A stretch of 64,000 bases of DNA from Trebonia sp963773105 (GCA_963773105.1 CAVZAA010000010.1:620001-684000), one strand, 5' to 3'. Shown: positions 1 to 8,832, counted from the first letter of the stretch. Notes: generated from the letters alone by a model not told the origin. Numbers and translations are program-made.

Positions 1-751
1 CCTTGAGCTGGGAGCCGTAGGCGTTGACCGCGTTCTGCGCGTCGGTGACGGCGGTGGCGTCGGTCCAGACGGTCGGGTCCTTGAGCACCTTGACCGAGGG
101 GTCGTTGGCGGCCATGCAGGAGTCGAAGGCGTTCGTGCGGTCCGCGCCGTTGGACGAGGTGAGGTCGCCCTCGAGATCGAGCACGTAGCCGGACTTGACC
201 TGGGACGCGACGTAGGCGCAGGCATCCTGGCCGTAGAGCGTGTTGGAGGCCCTGACGACCATGTAGACGTGGCCGACGCCGACGATCGTGTCGACCGATA
301 TCAGCTGGACGTGATGGGCGTTCGCGTAGGTGATGGCCGGGCCGAGGCTGATCGCCGTCTCCGGGTTCACCACGATGGCCTGCGCGCCCTCGTTCACCAG
401 GTTCTCGATCTGCTGGTTCTGCAGGCTCGCGCTGGCGGCGGAAAGCAGCGGCCCGAGCAGCTTGATGTGCATCTGGGCGGCGTACTGCTGCTCGTAGTTG
501 ATGTAGGCGGACCAGAAGGCGGTGTTGTTGTACGTGAGGTCGACGCCGATGGTGACCTGACCGGAGGACGATCCGGTGGCCGCGGCGCTGGCGCTGGCGG
601 TGGAGCTACCGGCGCTGGGGCTGGTGCCGGCGGGGGCGCTGGTCGACGAGCTGCTGCTTGAGCTGCAGGCGGCGACGAGCAGTCCGGCGGCGACGACCGC
701 GGCGGTACCGAGCAGGCGTCTTCTTGCTCTCTTGGATCTTTCGGCTCTCAT
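1..751 (-). CDS. Sugar ABC transporter substrate-binding lipoprotein (partial, C-terminus off the window)
   Basis: The reading frame begins at an ATG ending at 751 and stays open to the window edge, giving about 250 residues. The N-terminus is a lipoprotein signal: a basic start (MRAERSKRARRR), a hydrophobic stretch and a lipobox LVAAC with the cysteine near residue 28, followed by a Ser/Thr/Ala-rich tether. The mature part starts with QVTIGVDLTYNN and contains IENLVNEGAQAIVVNPE and HHVQLISVDT, the pattern of the periplasmic-binding-protein class that binds ribose, xylose and related sugars (Peripla_BP_4). The lipid anchor implies location on the outer face of the membrane. It lies 48 bases downstream of the fuconate-dehydratase-like gene on the same strand, so it probably feeds that catabolic pathway. 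The permease and ATPase genes are not in view, and the ligand is inferred. Confidence 0.85.
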   Translation of the reverse strand, partial: MRAERSKRARRRLLGTAAVVAAGLLVAACSSSSSSSTSAPAGTSPSAGSSTASASAAATGSSSGQVTIGVDLTYNNTAFWSAYINYEQQYAAQMHIKLLGPLLSAASASLQNQQIENLVNEGAQAIVVNPETAISLGPAITYANAHHVQLISVDTIVGVGHVYMVVRASNTLYGQDACAYVASQVKSGYVLDLEGDLTSSNGADRTNAFDSCMAANDPSVKVLKDPTVWTDATAVTDAQNAVNAYGSQLK

Positions 752-799
752 GGCACTCCTTTGTGGTTTCTGAACCTGCATGGATGACATGTCGATCGG

Positions 800-2176
800 T
801 CACTCGCCGCCTGGCCGCTGCCAGACGGCGCCGTGCGGGAACTCGTAGTCGCGGAGGGAAGCGGGCCGGAGGGTGGCGGAGAAGCCGGGCGCGGTCGGCG
901 CCAGGTAGCGGCCGCCGGTGACGCGCACCGGGTCGGTGAAGTGCTCGTGCAGATGGTCGACGTACTCGAGCACGCGGTCGGTCGATGTCGCCGAGACCGC
1001 GGCGAAGTCGAACATCGCCAGATGCTGGACCAGCTCGCACAGCCCGACGCCGCCCGCGTGGGGGCAGACGGGCACGCCGAACTTGGCCGCCAGCAGCAGG
1101 ATGGCCACGTTCTCGTTGACCCCCGCCACCCGGCAGGCGTCGATGGTCAGGAAGTCGGCCGCGCCCGCCTGCAGCAGTTGCTTGAAGATCACCCGGTTGG
1201 CGACATGCTCGCCCACGGCGATCTTGATCGGCGCGACGGCGCTGCGTATCGCGGCCAGGCCGAGGATCTCGTCCGGGCTGGTCGGCTCCTCGACCCAGTA
1301 CGGGTCCCACGGGGCCAGGGCGGAGATCGCGGCCGTGGCCTCGGCCACCCCCCAGCGCTGGTTCGCGTCCACCGCGATGCGGATGCCCGGTCCGACCGCG
1401 TCCCTGGCCAGCGCCATGCGGCGGGCGTCCATCTCCAGGTCGACGCCGACCTTCAGCTTGATCTGGGTGAATCCGTCGCGGACAGCCTGCTGGGAGAGCC
1501 GGATCAGCTTCTCATCGGAGTAGCCGATCCAACCGGGCGTGCTGGTGTAGGCGGGGTAGCCGGAACGCTCGAGCTCGGCGATCCGCTCGTCCCGGCCCGG
1601 TCGGGCGGCTCGGAGAATGTCCAGCGCCTCCTGCGGGGTCAGCGCGTCCTGCAGGTAGCGGAAGTCGATGAGGTCGACGATCTGCTCGGGGGTCATGTCC
1701 GCCAGTAGTCGCCAGACCGGCTTGCCCGCCACCTTGGCCGCGAGGTCCCACGCCGCGTTGACGACGGTGCCGATGGCCATGTGCATGACGCCCTTTTCCG
1801 GGCCGAGCCAGCGGAGCTGACTGTCACCGATGAGCTCGGCGCTGAAGCCGCCGAGGTCGCCGATGATATCGGCGACCGGCCGGCCGACAATGTGCCCGCG
1901 GAGCGCCTCGATCGCGGTGACCACGACCTCGTTGCCGCGCCCGATCGTGAAGCAGAGGGCGTTCGCTTCAAGGCCGTCGACGTCGGTGCGCAGCACCGCG
2001 TAGGCGGCCGAGTAGTCGGGGTCGGGATTCATCGCGTCCGACCCGTCGTGCTCGAGCGAGGTCGGGAAGCGCACGTCGAAGCAGTCGAGCCCAACAATCC
2101 GGGCACCGGCGAGGCTGGCTGCGGTCCCCGACCAGGCCGGGACGATCGCGGAGTCTGCTGGCTGCACCTGCGTCAC
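800..2176 (-). CDS. L-fuconate dehydratase-like enolase-superfamily enzyme
   Basis: The 458-residue protein belongs to the mandelate-racemase branch of the enolase superfamily and resembles L-fuconate dehydratase throughout. The N-terminus carries the subgroup signature DVRFPTSLEHDGSDAMNPDP followed by FTIGRGNEVVV. The barrel shows the expected catalytic set: KLK (base lysine), VDANQRW and VEEP (metal ligands), GEH, and PHAGG (His of the His/Asp dyad). The reaction is Mg-dependent dehydration of a six-carbon sugar acid to a 2-keto-3-deoxy acid in the cytoplasm. I chose the GTG start ending at 2176 because a GAGGGA ribosome site lies just upstream and the length then fits the family; an in-frame ATG at 2317 would add 47 residues unlike the family. 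It leads an apparent operon with the sugar-binding lipoprotein. The exact sugar acid is not certain. Confidence 0.88.
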   Translation of the reverse strand: MTQVQPADSAIVPAWSGTAASLAGARIVGLDCFDVRFPTSLEHDGSDAMNPDPDYSAAYAVLRTDVDGLEANALCFTIGRGNEVVVTAIEALRGHIVGRPVADIIGDLGGFSAELIGDSQLRWLGPEKGVMHMAIGTVVNAAWDLAAKVAGKPVWRLLADMTPEQIVDLIDFRYLQDALTPQEALDILRAARPGRDERIAELERSGYPAYTSTPGWIGYSDEKLIRLSQQAVRDGFTQIKLKVGVDLEMDARRMALARDAVGPGIRIAVDANQRWGVAEATAAISALAPWDPYWVEEPTSPDEILGLAAIRSAVAPIKIAVGEHVANRVIFKQLLQAGAADFLTIDACRVAGVNENVAILLLAAKFGVPVCPHAGGVGLCELVQHLAMFDFAAVSATSTDRVLEYVDHLHEHFTDPVRVTGGRYLAPTAPGFSATLRPASLRDYEFPHGAVWQRPGGE

Positions 2177-2196
2177 TGACGCTCCCTCAAGGCTGT

Positions 2197-2224
2197 AAAC
2201 ATCGGATCTATTGATCGGATGTTT
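2197..2224. promoter_or_regulatory. Inverted repeat upstream of the fuconate-dehydratase-like gene, candidate operator
   Basis: Two 12-base arms, AAACATCGGATC and GATCGGATGTTT, are separated by TATT and match at 11 of 12 positions as an inverted repeat. The dyad sits about 20 bases upstream of the GTG start on the minus strand, overlapping where a promoter or early leader would be. Such sites near sugar-acid genes are usually bound by GntR, LacI or IclR repressors; none of those genes is in view, so the regulator is unknown. Confidence 0.5.
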
Positions 2225-2588
2225 GCATCTCGCATCGGGTTGCGCAAGATGTGTTGTTACGCCGAAATTTCCGGCGTTGTCCCGATGCTCACGGGCGGAT
2301 TGCATCGGTAACGGCAAAATGGCAGGTCAAGCTGCCACAGGCGGGAGCGGGAGCCGGAGATAACGATACGGCGCCTGCCAGGAAAGATCGGATCTTCTCC
2401 CACCGAGGGCTCCTCGAACGTCAAGGGACGACTCATCCGATGAATGAGGACCGCCCTTTCGATTGACGGCCGGCCGGCCGCCTCACCTGTTCGCGTGAGA
2501 GAGCGCGGGTGCGGGCCGGGGGATCATGGGCTGGTGCCTTACCAGGAAACCGCACGCGACCCCGTTCGAGGAGTCGGGGGGCGCGGCC
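2225..2588. other. Non-coding interval between divergent genes
   Basis: About 360 bases separate the sugar-acid operon (leftward) from the ATPase regulator (rightward). I see no convincing protein frame. A possible longer start for the regulator lies at 2526, with no good ribosome site; the ATG at 2589 is preceded by a distant GAGGAG. Otherwise the interval appears to hold only promoter sequence. Confidence 0.4.
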
Positions 2589-5326
2589 ATGGCCGACCCG
2601 CCGCTCATCGGACAGTCGGCCGAGCTCGGCCGTCTGCACGCCTTGATCGACACCGGCGCCGGGGGTGCGCTCGTCGTCCTGGGCGAGGCGGGCGTCGGCA
2701 AGAGCGCCCTGCTGGCCGAGCTCCGGGGATACGCCCAGGCCCGGGGGCTCCAGGTACTGTCCGCGGTCGGCCAGAAGCGGGAATCCTCGGTCGCCTCGGC
2801 CGGGCTGCTGCCGTTGCTGCGCCCGGTCCTGGTGGAACTTCACGCCATGCCAGGATGGCACGCCGCCGACCTGCGCGCGGCGATCGGCCTTGCCCCCACC
2901 GCGGCCGACTCCAACCTGCTGCTGACCAGCACAGCGCTGCTTGAGCTGCTGGCCCGGCCCGCCAACGGCGTGCTGGTGCTGGTCGACGACGCGCAGTGGC
3001 TCGACGGCGCCTCCCTGGATGTGCTCGCCTTCACCGCCCGCCGCCTGGACGCCGGGGGGTCACCATGATCTTCGCGACGCGCGGGGACGCTCCCCCGCCG
3101 GATCTCGACCGGGGCTTCCCCGAACTGCTCCTGCGCCCGCTGAGCGCGATCGACGCCGGCCAGCTGCTCGAGGCCCACCCGCATACGCCGCAGGGCGGCG
3201 CGCGGGCGCAGGTTCTCGCCCAGGCGGCGGGGAACCCCCTGGCGCTGATCGAGCTGACGCGCGCGATCACGGCCGATCCGGCCGCCGGACGCGGCTGGAT
3301 CGGGCTGCCGCTACCGCTGACCGGTCGACTTCACGCGGTGTTCGCCGAGCAGCTCGGGCGGCTTCCAAGCGAGACCCTGCAGGCGCTGTTGTCCGTCGCG
3401 GTCGCCGACGGCGACGTCCGCCTGCCGAGCCTGGGCCCGGAGGTCCTCGCGCCGGCCGAGCAGCTCGGCCTGGTCACCGTGGACGCCACCGGAGTGCGGT
3501 TCCGCCATCCGCTCACCCGCTCGGCGGTCTACCAAACGGCGCCGTTCGCCAGCCGCGCGGCGGCGCACCGGGAGCTGGCCGACCTGCTCCCTGATCGGCC
3601 GGACCGTCGCGCCTGGCACCTGGCGGCCGCCACCCTGCTTCCCGATGAGGACGTCGCGTCGCTGCTGGCGGCGACGGCCTCTGATGCCGAGCGACGGGGC
3701 AGCGCGGTCACGGCCGCACTCGCACTCCAGCGGGCGGCTGACCTCAGCCCGGAGCCCGCCGACCAGGCCAGCAGGCTCGTGGCCGCCGCCGGAACGGCCG
3801 TATCGGCCGGGCAGACCGAGTGGGCGCGAGCTCTGGCTACCCGTGCGCTCGCCCGGACCGGCGATGACGACCTGCGGTCACGCGGCCGGTACATCACTGC
3901 CTGGGCGCTGGCCTGGGCCTGCCGTTACCGTAGCGCCGCGGACATCGCCCTCCCGCTGGCGCGGGAGACTGCTTCCCGCGACCCGGCCGTCGGCTGGAAC
4001 GCGCTCGGTCTGGCCGCCACCGCCGCCTATCAGGCGGGAGACCCCGAGCTGGTCCAACTCGTCGGTGACACGGTCACCGCGCTCGGGACGGCCGGCCGGG
4101 ACGGAATCCGGCTCTGGATCCTGGCCGCCTGCGGCCGGGCCGGTCAAGCCGGGGACCTGCCACGGCAGCTGGGCGAGACGGCGCCCGGCTGCCACGCGGG
4201 CGCCGCGGCCTGGCTGCTCGACCAGACCACGGACGCGATCGGCCTGCTGCGGGCCGGGTGCGACGATCGCCGCGCCCACGCCGCCTGCGGCGGCGCGCTG
4301 ACCGCGCTCGGCTGGGCCTACCTCGATGCCGGATGGTGGGACGACGCCCTGAAGCTGACCGCCGAGGCGCGCGGCTTCCCCGCCCCGGATATCGCGTCAA
4401 GCGGCGGAACCCTGATCACGGCGACGATCGAGGGCGCGCGCGGAAACACCGAGCGCGCACGCGCACTGATCGCGGACGCGCTCGCCGCCGACCCGGAACA
4501 CAGCCGGCTGATCACCGCGCGAGCCTGGCACGCACTCGGCCTGTGCGCGCTCGCGGACGGCGACTGGCCCGCCGCGTTCGACCACCTGCGCCGGCTATTC
4601 GACTCCGACGGCAGCCCGTACCACCATCACACGTCCTGCCTTGCGGTCGGAGATCTCGCGCTCGCCGCGGCCGGCTGCGGCCATCTCCGCGCGGGACGCG
4701 ACGCGTTCAGGCGGATCAGCGCCGCACTGGTCGCTCCCTCGGCCCGCGTGCGCCAGTCGCTCGCCCGGGCGAGCGGCATCCTGGCCGACCCGGCCAGCCC
4801 CGACGCCTACCAGGCCGACGTTCTGGGCGACGGGACCGGCGACCAGTGGCCGTTTGAACGCGTTCAGCTCCGGCTGGAACTGGGCCAATGGCTGCGCCGA
4901 CGCCGCCGCATCAACGAAGCCAAGCCGGTACTGAGCGCGGCCTTCGAGGTATTCTGCGCGCTGCGGGCCCGGCCGTGGGAACGTCGCGCGGAGGCCGAGT
5001 TGCGCGCCTGCGGGGTCGCGGTCCCGGAGAACCTGGCCGCCGCGCGGGGCTGTTCGCCCAGGTCGCCCTCCACCACCGGCCGCTCGCGGCGGTGTTCGCG
5101 GTCTCGGCGGAAATGGCACGACGCCTGGCGGCAAGCCCGGTCGCGGACCGGTTTTACCAATCGCCTTAAGTTAGCGGCCGGCCGCCTCCCTGACTGCGGC
5201 CGCGATCGCCCGTGCGTCTGGCTGAACGGCCGTGCCCGCGACCAGGACGGTCGGCGTCGCCTCAACCCCGAGAGCGGTGGCGCGGGCGGTCACGTACGGC
5301 GGCCACTCCAGATAGGGCGCCGCTGA
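2589..5326 (+). pseudogene. LuxR/LAL-type ATPase regulator, frameshifted and lacking its DNA-binding end
   Basis: The first frame (2589-3068) encodes a P-loop ATPase start: LIGQSAELGRL, Walker A GEAGVGKSAL and Walker B VLVLVDDAQWLD. At a run of six G (3054-3059) the homology jumps to another frame, where ...VTMIFATRGD continues into a long alpha-helical, TPR-like region typical of large LuxR-family regulators. One more G would restore a single frame. The similarity ends near 5050 after ELRACGVAVPENLAA. The usual C-terminal LuxR helix-turn-helix is absent; the frame instead runs on to 5326 as arginine-rich sequence antisense to the DsbA-like gene. A different frame gives a coding-looking tail ending at 5169. 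The gene is therefore probably non-functional as a regulator, although the indel alone could be a sequencing error. Confidence 0.75.
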
Positions 5327-5740
5327 TACGCAGGACGCGAACGTCGCGTCGGGCAGCCCGAGGTCGCGGCCGATGTCTGCCAGCTGGGCGTCGGTCAGCC
5401 CCGGTCCGCCCTCCGGCGGCTGGCCCAGGAACAGCGCGTGCGCGTAGTCCAGGAACCGTCCCTGGTCGGCGGCGCAGCCCGACGCTGCGGCCGCCCGGGT
5501 GGAGTAGTTCGTGCTGGAAGCCTCGTCGAGGAAGTTCATGGGGTGGTAGGCGAGGCTGATCAGCCGGCCGGCGATCAGGTCCGCCAGCGGCTGGCCGGCC
5601 GAGAGCTCAAATTGCCGGCAGAAGGGACACAGGAAGTCGATGAACGCGTCGACGCGGACCGGGCCGTCCCCGGTGATGATCCCGTCGCCTTCTGGTGTCG
5701 CGCCCGCCGGGATGCGGTTCGGGATGGTCAGGTCAGTCAT
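5171..5740 (-). CDS. DsbA-family thioredoxin-fold protein
   Basis: The 189-residue protein starts MTDLTIPNRIP at an ATG ending at 5740 with a strong AGGAAGG ribosome site. It carries FIDFLCPFCRQFE, a CxxC active site at the end of the first strand as in DsbA/FrnE-type thioredoxins, and near the C-terminus GVEATPTVLVAG with the conserved cis-proline (TPT). The alpha-helical insertion between the two is typical of the Thioredoxin_4 group. There is no signal peptide, so it is probably cytoplasmic, or the natural secretion signal was lost. The reading frame is open upstream into the remains of an ATPase gene, so a fused product is formally possible, but the ribosome site argues for the start given. 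Likely role: thiol-disulfide exchange; the substrate is unknown. Confidence 0.85.
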   Translation of the reverse strand: MTDLTIPNRIPAGATPEGDGIITGDGPVRVDAFIDFLCPFCRQFELSAGQPLADLIAGRLISLAYHPMNFLDEASSTNYSTRAAAASGCAADQGRFLDYAHALFLGQPPEGGPGLTDAQLADIGRDLGLPDATFASCVSAAPYLEWPPYVTARATALGVEATPTVLVAGTAVQPDARAIAAAVREAAGR

Positions 5741-6357
5741 GGCCTTCCTATACCCCTTCCGGCTCCCTGGCGTGCAGGAGGTTGGCCAGCTGTACCCGCG
5801 AGCGGACATGTCATCGGCCCGTGCGGCCATCAGCCAGGCGACCGGCGAGCCCGCTAGCCGCCCCGGCAGCGACCTGAGCAGGAAGGCGCTCAGGTCATCG
5901 CGCCACTGCGCGTCATCGACGGCGATGACGACCGGGCGCTCGGCGGCGCGCAGTTCCAGTGCGCCTGCCACCGCGTCAAGCAGCAGCAGGGGCTGATCAG
6001 CGGACGATTCGAGCGACCGGAAACCATCGGCGGGCAAGACCGGGGCCGGGCCGCCCCGCAGCGCCGTCAGCAGCGGCCCCCCCGGGGACGATCCGGCCGA
6101 TTCTGTCTGTCTTGACCGTGCCGCACAGGGTCCCCGAGCCGCCCGGCTTCCCGCACCACCGCGGTCACCAGGGCCGACTTGCCGATTCCGGCTTCCCCGG
6201 TCACGACCAGGCCGGCGCCCTGTCCAGTCCTGATCACCTGCCGGATGACGGCAAGCGCGGCGGACATGGCCTCAGAGCGTCCTCGCAGCACCACGCCATT
6301 CACGGCAGCCTCCCAGGTCTCGCGCTTAGCGTCCGCACTGGTCCTCCCTGATCCCAT
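5741..6357 (-). pseudogene. Degraded LuxR/LAL-type ATPase fragment
   Basis: Two frames together encode only the N-terminal ATPase part of a LuxR-family regulator. The first (ending about 6067) has LRGRSEAM and Walker A GEAGIGKSALV; after a frameshift the second has LLLLDAVAGALE and Walker B VVIAVDDAQW, then SPVAWLMAARAD. Similarity stops near 5810 and the sequence runs directly into the ribosome site of the DsbA-like gene. The TPR-like and DNA-binding parts are missing. It is a separate copy from the one at 2589-5326 and points toward it, so the DsbA-like gene is flanked by two broken relatives. Confidence 0.7.
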
Positions 6358-6469
6358 TGTCGGTGGTGGCGGCCGCCGCGACCCTCACCCAAACAGGTGA
6401 GGGAGTCGCACGGCGGGCGCAGTCATCCTTCCGATACCCGCTCCCGGAGGCGGGGTACAGGTTAGTGGC

Positions 6470-7315
6470 ATGGAACGCTCCTACTCTGAACTGCCCAATC
6501 GCACGATCAGCGCCGCGAACGGCATCGACTACGCGTACCGGGACACCGGCGGTCACGAGGGAACCGCGCCGCTGGTGCTGCTCCAGCACTTCCGCGGCAA
6601 CCTCGACTCCTGGGACCCCGCGCTGGTCGACGCGCTCGCCCGGTCCCGGCGGGTGATCACCTTCGACTACGCCGGCGTTGGCGGCTCGGGCGGCGCGACC
6701 GCCGACACGTTCGAGCAGACGGCGCGGGACTCGATCGCCTTCGTCGCCGCGCTCGGGCTCGGGCAGGTTGACGTGCTCGGCTTCTCCATCGGCAGCTTCG
6801 TCGCGCAGGAGATCGCCCTACGGCGGCCGGCCCTGGTCCGGCGGCTGATCCTAGCGTCATCGGCGCCGAAGGGCGCGGCCGGCATGCACGGCTGGGCCCC
6901 CGCCGTCATCGGCGCTGTCGGCACCCCGCAGACCAGCCCGGCGGAGTACCTCAGCGTGTTCTTCGCCCCCTCCGAGGCCAGCCAGCAGGCCGGCAACGAG
7001 GCACTCGGCCGCATCTACGGGCGGACCTCCGACCGCGACCAGACGACCGGCTGGGCGACCCGCGAAGCGCAGTACGACGCCGTGTGCGCCTGGGGCATCC
7101 CTGACCACTCGGCCCTCGAGCGGGTGAGCGCCATCGAGATGCCGGTGTTCGTCGCCAACGGCGACAGCGACCCGATGATCCTGCCGCGCTACTCCTACCT
7201 GCTGGCCGGGCTGATCCCGCAGGCCCGGCTGAAGATCTACCCGGACGCGGCCCACGGGTTCCTCTTCCAGCACCACGCCGACTTCGCCGCCGACGTGGCC
7301 GAGTTCCTGGATTGA
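6470..7315 (+). CDS. Alpha/beta-fold hydrolase
   Basis: The 281-residue protein has the full alpha/beta-hydrolase pattern: an oxyanion region PLVLLQHFRGN, the nucleophile elbow GFSIGS (serine near residue 108), the acid in NGDSDPM and the histidine in DAAHGFLFQ close to the C-terminus. The TFDYAGVGGSGG segment is common in the haloperoxidase/epoxide-hydrolase-like group. It is a soluble cytoplasmic enzyme with no signal peptide. The start codon ATG at 6470 begins MERSYSELPN. It stands alone between a broken regulator and a regulated two-gene unit, so the context gives no substrate. HFRG rather than HGFRG at the oxyanion motif is slightly unusual. Confidence 0.88.
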   Translation: MERSYSELPNRTISAANGIDYAYRDTGGHEGTAPLVLLQHFRGNLDSWDPALVDALARSRRVITFDYAGVGGSGGATADTFEQTARDSIAFVAALGLGQVDVLGFSIGSFVAQEIALRRPALVRRLILASSAPKGAAGMHGWAPAVIGAVGTPQTSPAEYLSVFFAPSEASQQAGNEALGRIYGRTSDRDQTTGWATREAQYDAVCAWGIPDHSALERVSAIEMPVFVANGDSDPMILPRYSYLLAGLIPQARLKIYPDAAHGFLFQHHADFAADVAEFLD

Positions 7316-7416
7316 GCGGAAGACGCCAGTCGCTGCGAAGAGCAAAACCATCATCTCGAACGGAAGGTGGTTCCTCCCAGGCGGCCCAGGCGGCACGGAT
7401 CAGAGTTGGCTGACGG

Positions 7417-7463
7417 ACAACTCTTACTGTCTTGACAATAATAATTGTCGCTGACAGAGTTGT
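7417..7463. promoter_or_regulatory. Long imperfect dyad just before the HTH gene, candidate autoregulatory operator
   Basis: Outer arms ACAACTCT (7417-7424) and AGAGTTGT (7456-7463) are perfect inverted copies; inner arms GACAAT (7434-7439) and ATTGTC (7444-7449) are also perfect inverted copies around AATA. The spacing between outer and inner arms differs by three bases on the two sides. A TTGACA box (7432-7437) lies within the dyad and the regulator start codon at 7467 follows directly. Binding here would block transcription of the regulator and its SRPBCC partner. Confidence 0.6.
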
Positions 7464-7466
7464 GGC

Positions 7467-8066
7467 ATGCACGATGTCGTGGTGATCGAGGATGCGGCGG
7501 CCGCGGAGGTCTCGCTCGATCCGATCCGGGCTCGGATGCTCGCGGAGCTGGCCGAGCCACACACCGCGACCACCCTCGCGGCGCGGCTTGGGCTTGCCCG
7601 GCAGAAGGTCAACTACCACGTCAAGACCCTTGAGCAGCACGGCCTGGTGGAGTTGGTCGAAGAGCGCCGCAAGGGCAACATGACCGAGCGGGTCGTGCGG
7701 GCCTCCGCCGCGGCCTACGTGATCTCGCCCGCCGCGCTCGCCGCGGTCGCGCCCGATCCGGCCCGGTCGCCCGATCGGCTGTCCGCACGCTGGCTGCTTG
7801 CGCTCGCCGCGCGGCTCGTGCGGGAGACGGGCGCGCTCATCAACGGAGCGGCGCGGGCGGGCAAGCCGCTCGCCACGTTCGGGCTCGATGCCGAAGTGCG
7901 GTTCGCGAGGCCGGCTGATCGCGCCGCGTTCCTGGGCGAGCTCACCGACGCGCTCACCGGAATCATCAGTAAATATCACACAGAAACTGGTCGGCCGCAC
8001 CGCCTTATCGTCGCGGTGCACCCGAGCATCACCGAAGACGCCGACCCGCCAGCAGAGGAGCAGTAG
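7467..8066 (+). CDS. ArsR-like winged-helix transcriptional regulator
   Basis: The 199-residue protein has an N-terminal winged helix: SLDPIRARMLAEL, ATTLAARLGLARQKVNYHVKTLEQHGLVE and EERRKGNMTERVVRASA (residues about 15-90). This matches the ArsR-like HTH regulators that accompany SRPBCC-domain genes. The C-terminal half is helical and of unknown ligand specificity. No metal-binding cysteines are visible, so a metal sensor is unlikely. It is followed after five bases by an SRPBCC protein, the usual arrangement in which the regulator controls both genes. The large dyad directly upstream of its ATG is the likely operator. The leader is very short, so translation may be leaderless. Confidence 0.85.
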   Translation: MHDVVVIEDAAAAEVSLDPIRARMLAELAEPHTATTLAARLGLARQKVNYHVKTLEQHGLVELVEERRKGNMTERVVRASAAAYVISPAALAAVAPDPARSPDRLSARWLLALAARLVRETGALINGAARAGKPLATFGLDAEVRFARPADRAAFLGELTDALTGIISKYHTETGRPHRLIVAVHPSITEDADPPAEEQ

Positions 8067-8071
8067 CGGTC

Positions 8072-8806
8072 ATGACACATCCATTCGAGGTACGCAACGA
8101 GTTCACCGTCGACGCCACGCCGGACCAGGTGTGGGAGGCGATCACGTCGGGGCCGGCCGTCGACTCGTGGCTCATGGGGCGTTCAGAAATCGACAGCGCC
8201 AGCAAGACCACCACGTTCAGCATGTTCGGCCAGGTGTCCACCGGCAGCATCACGGCCTGGGAGCCCAGTCGCCGCTACGCGACCCAGGAGGACAAGAACC
8301 CGGACGGGACGTTCATGGCCTACGAGTGGCTCATCGAGTCGCGCGACGGCGGCGGCTCGGTGGTGCGGGTTGTGCACAGCGGTCTCCTGGGCGACGACTG
8401 GGAGGCCGAATACAACGGCCTGTCCGTCGGCGACCACGCCTACATGACCAAGCTCGCCGTTTACCTGGAGCACTTCGCACCGCGCACGGCGAAGAACTCG
8501 CTGTTCATGCCGGGACCGGTCACCAAGGACTCGTGGGCGGCGATGACGGCAGCCGTCGGCGCCGGCGCGGACGCGGCGGACGGTCAGCCGGCCCGGCTCA
8601 GCGTGCCCGGGATCGAGCCGGTCGACGGCACCGTGGAGTTCGTGGTCTCGCCCAGCTTCGTCGGCATGCGTACCGCCGACGCGATGTACATGCTGATCCA
8701 CGGCTACAACGACATGGTCTTCGCGACCGCGCACTACTTCGACGACCGCGACCCGTCGACCGAGACCGAGGCGTGGCAGAACTGGCTCGCCGGCCTCGCG
8801 GCCTGA
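8072..8806 (+). CDS. SRPBCC (AHSA1-like) domain protein
   Basis: The 244-residue protein begins FEVRNEFTVDATPDQVWEAITSGPAVDSW, the start of the START/Bet v1-like SRPBCC fold in the Aha1-related (AHSA1) group. The middle part contains TGSITAWEPSRRY and FMAYEWLIESRDG, the beta-sheet strands that line the hydrophobic ligand pocket. The second half (from about residue 150) is a further poorly conserved extension, perhaps a degenerate second copy of the fold. It starts five bases after the regulator stop, with GAGGAG as ribosome site inside the end of that gene, so translation is probably coupled. The ligand and activity are unknown; related proteins bind lipids or act on small hydrophobic molecules. 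Confidence 0.82.
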   Translation: MTHPFEVRNEFTVDATPDQVWEAITSGPAVDSWLMGRSEIDSASKTTTFSMFGQVSTGSITAWEPSRRYATQEDKNPDGTFMAYEWLIESRDGGGSVVRVVHSGLLGDDWEAEYNGLSVGDHAYMTKLAVYLEHFAPRTAKNSLFMPGPVTKDSWAAMTAAVGAGADAADGQPARLSVPGIEPVDGTVEFVVSPSFVGMRTADAMYMLIHGYNDMVFATAHYFDDRDPSTETEAWQNWLAGLAA

Positions 8807-8832
8807 TCAACCCACGCCGGCCGGCCAGCCGG

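Noticed and set aside
3054..3059. Programmed frameshifting in the LAL regulator
   Set aside because: No stimulatory hairpin or conserved slippery heptamer is visible and the gene also lacks its DNA-binding end; decay or sequencing error is simpler.
5741..6037. N-terminal extension of the DsbA-like protein
   Set aside because: The open frame upstream belongs to a broken ATPase gene. A strong ribosome site directly before the ATG at 5740 supports the short protein.
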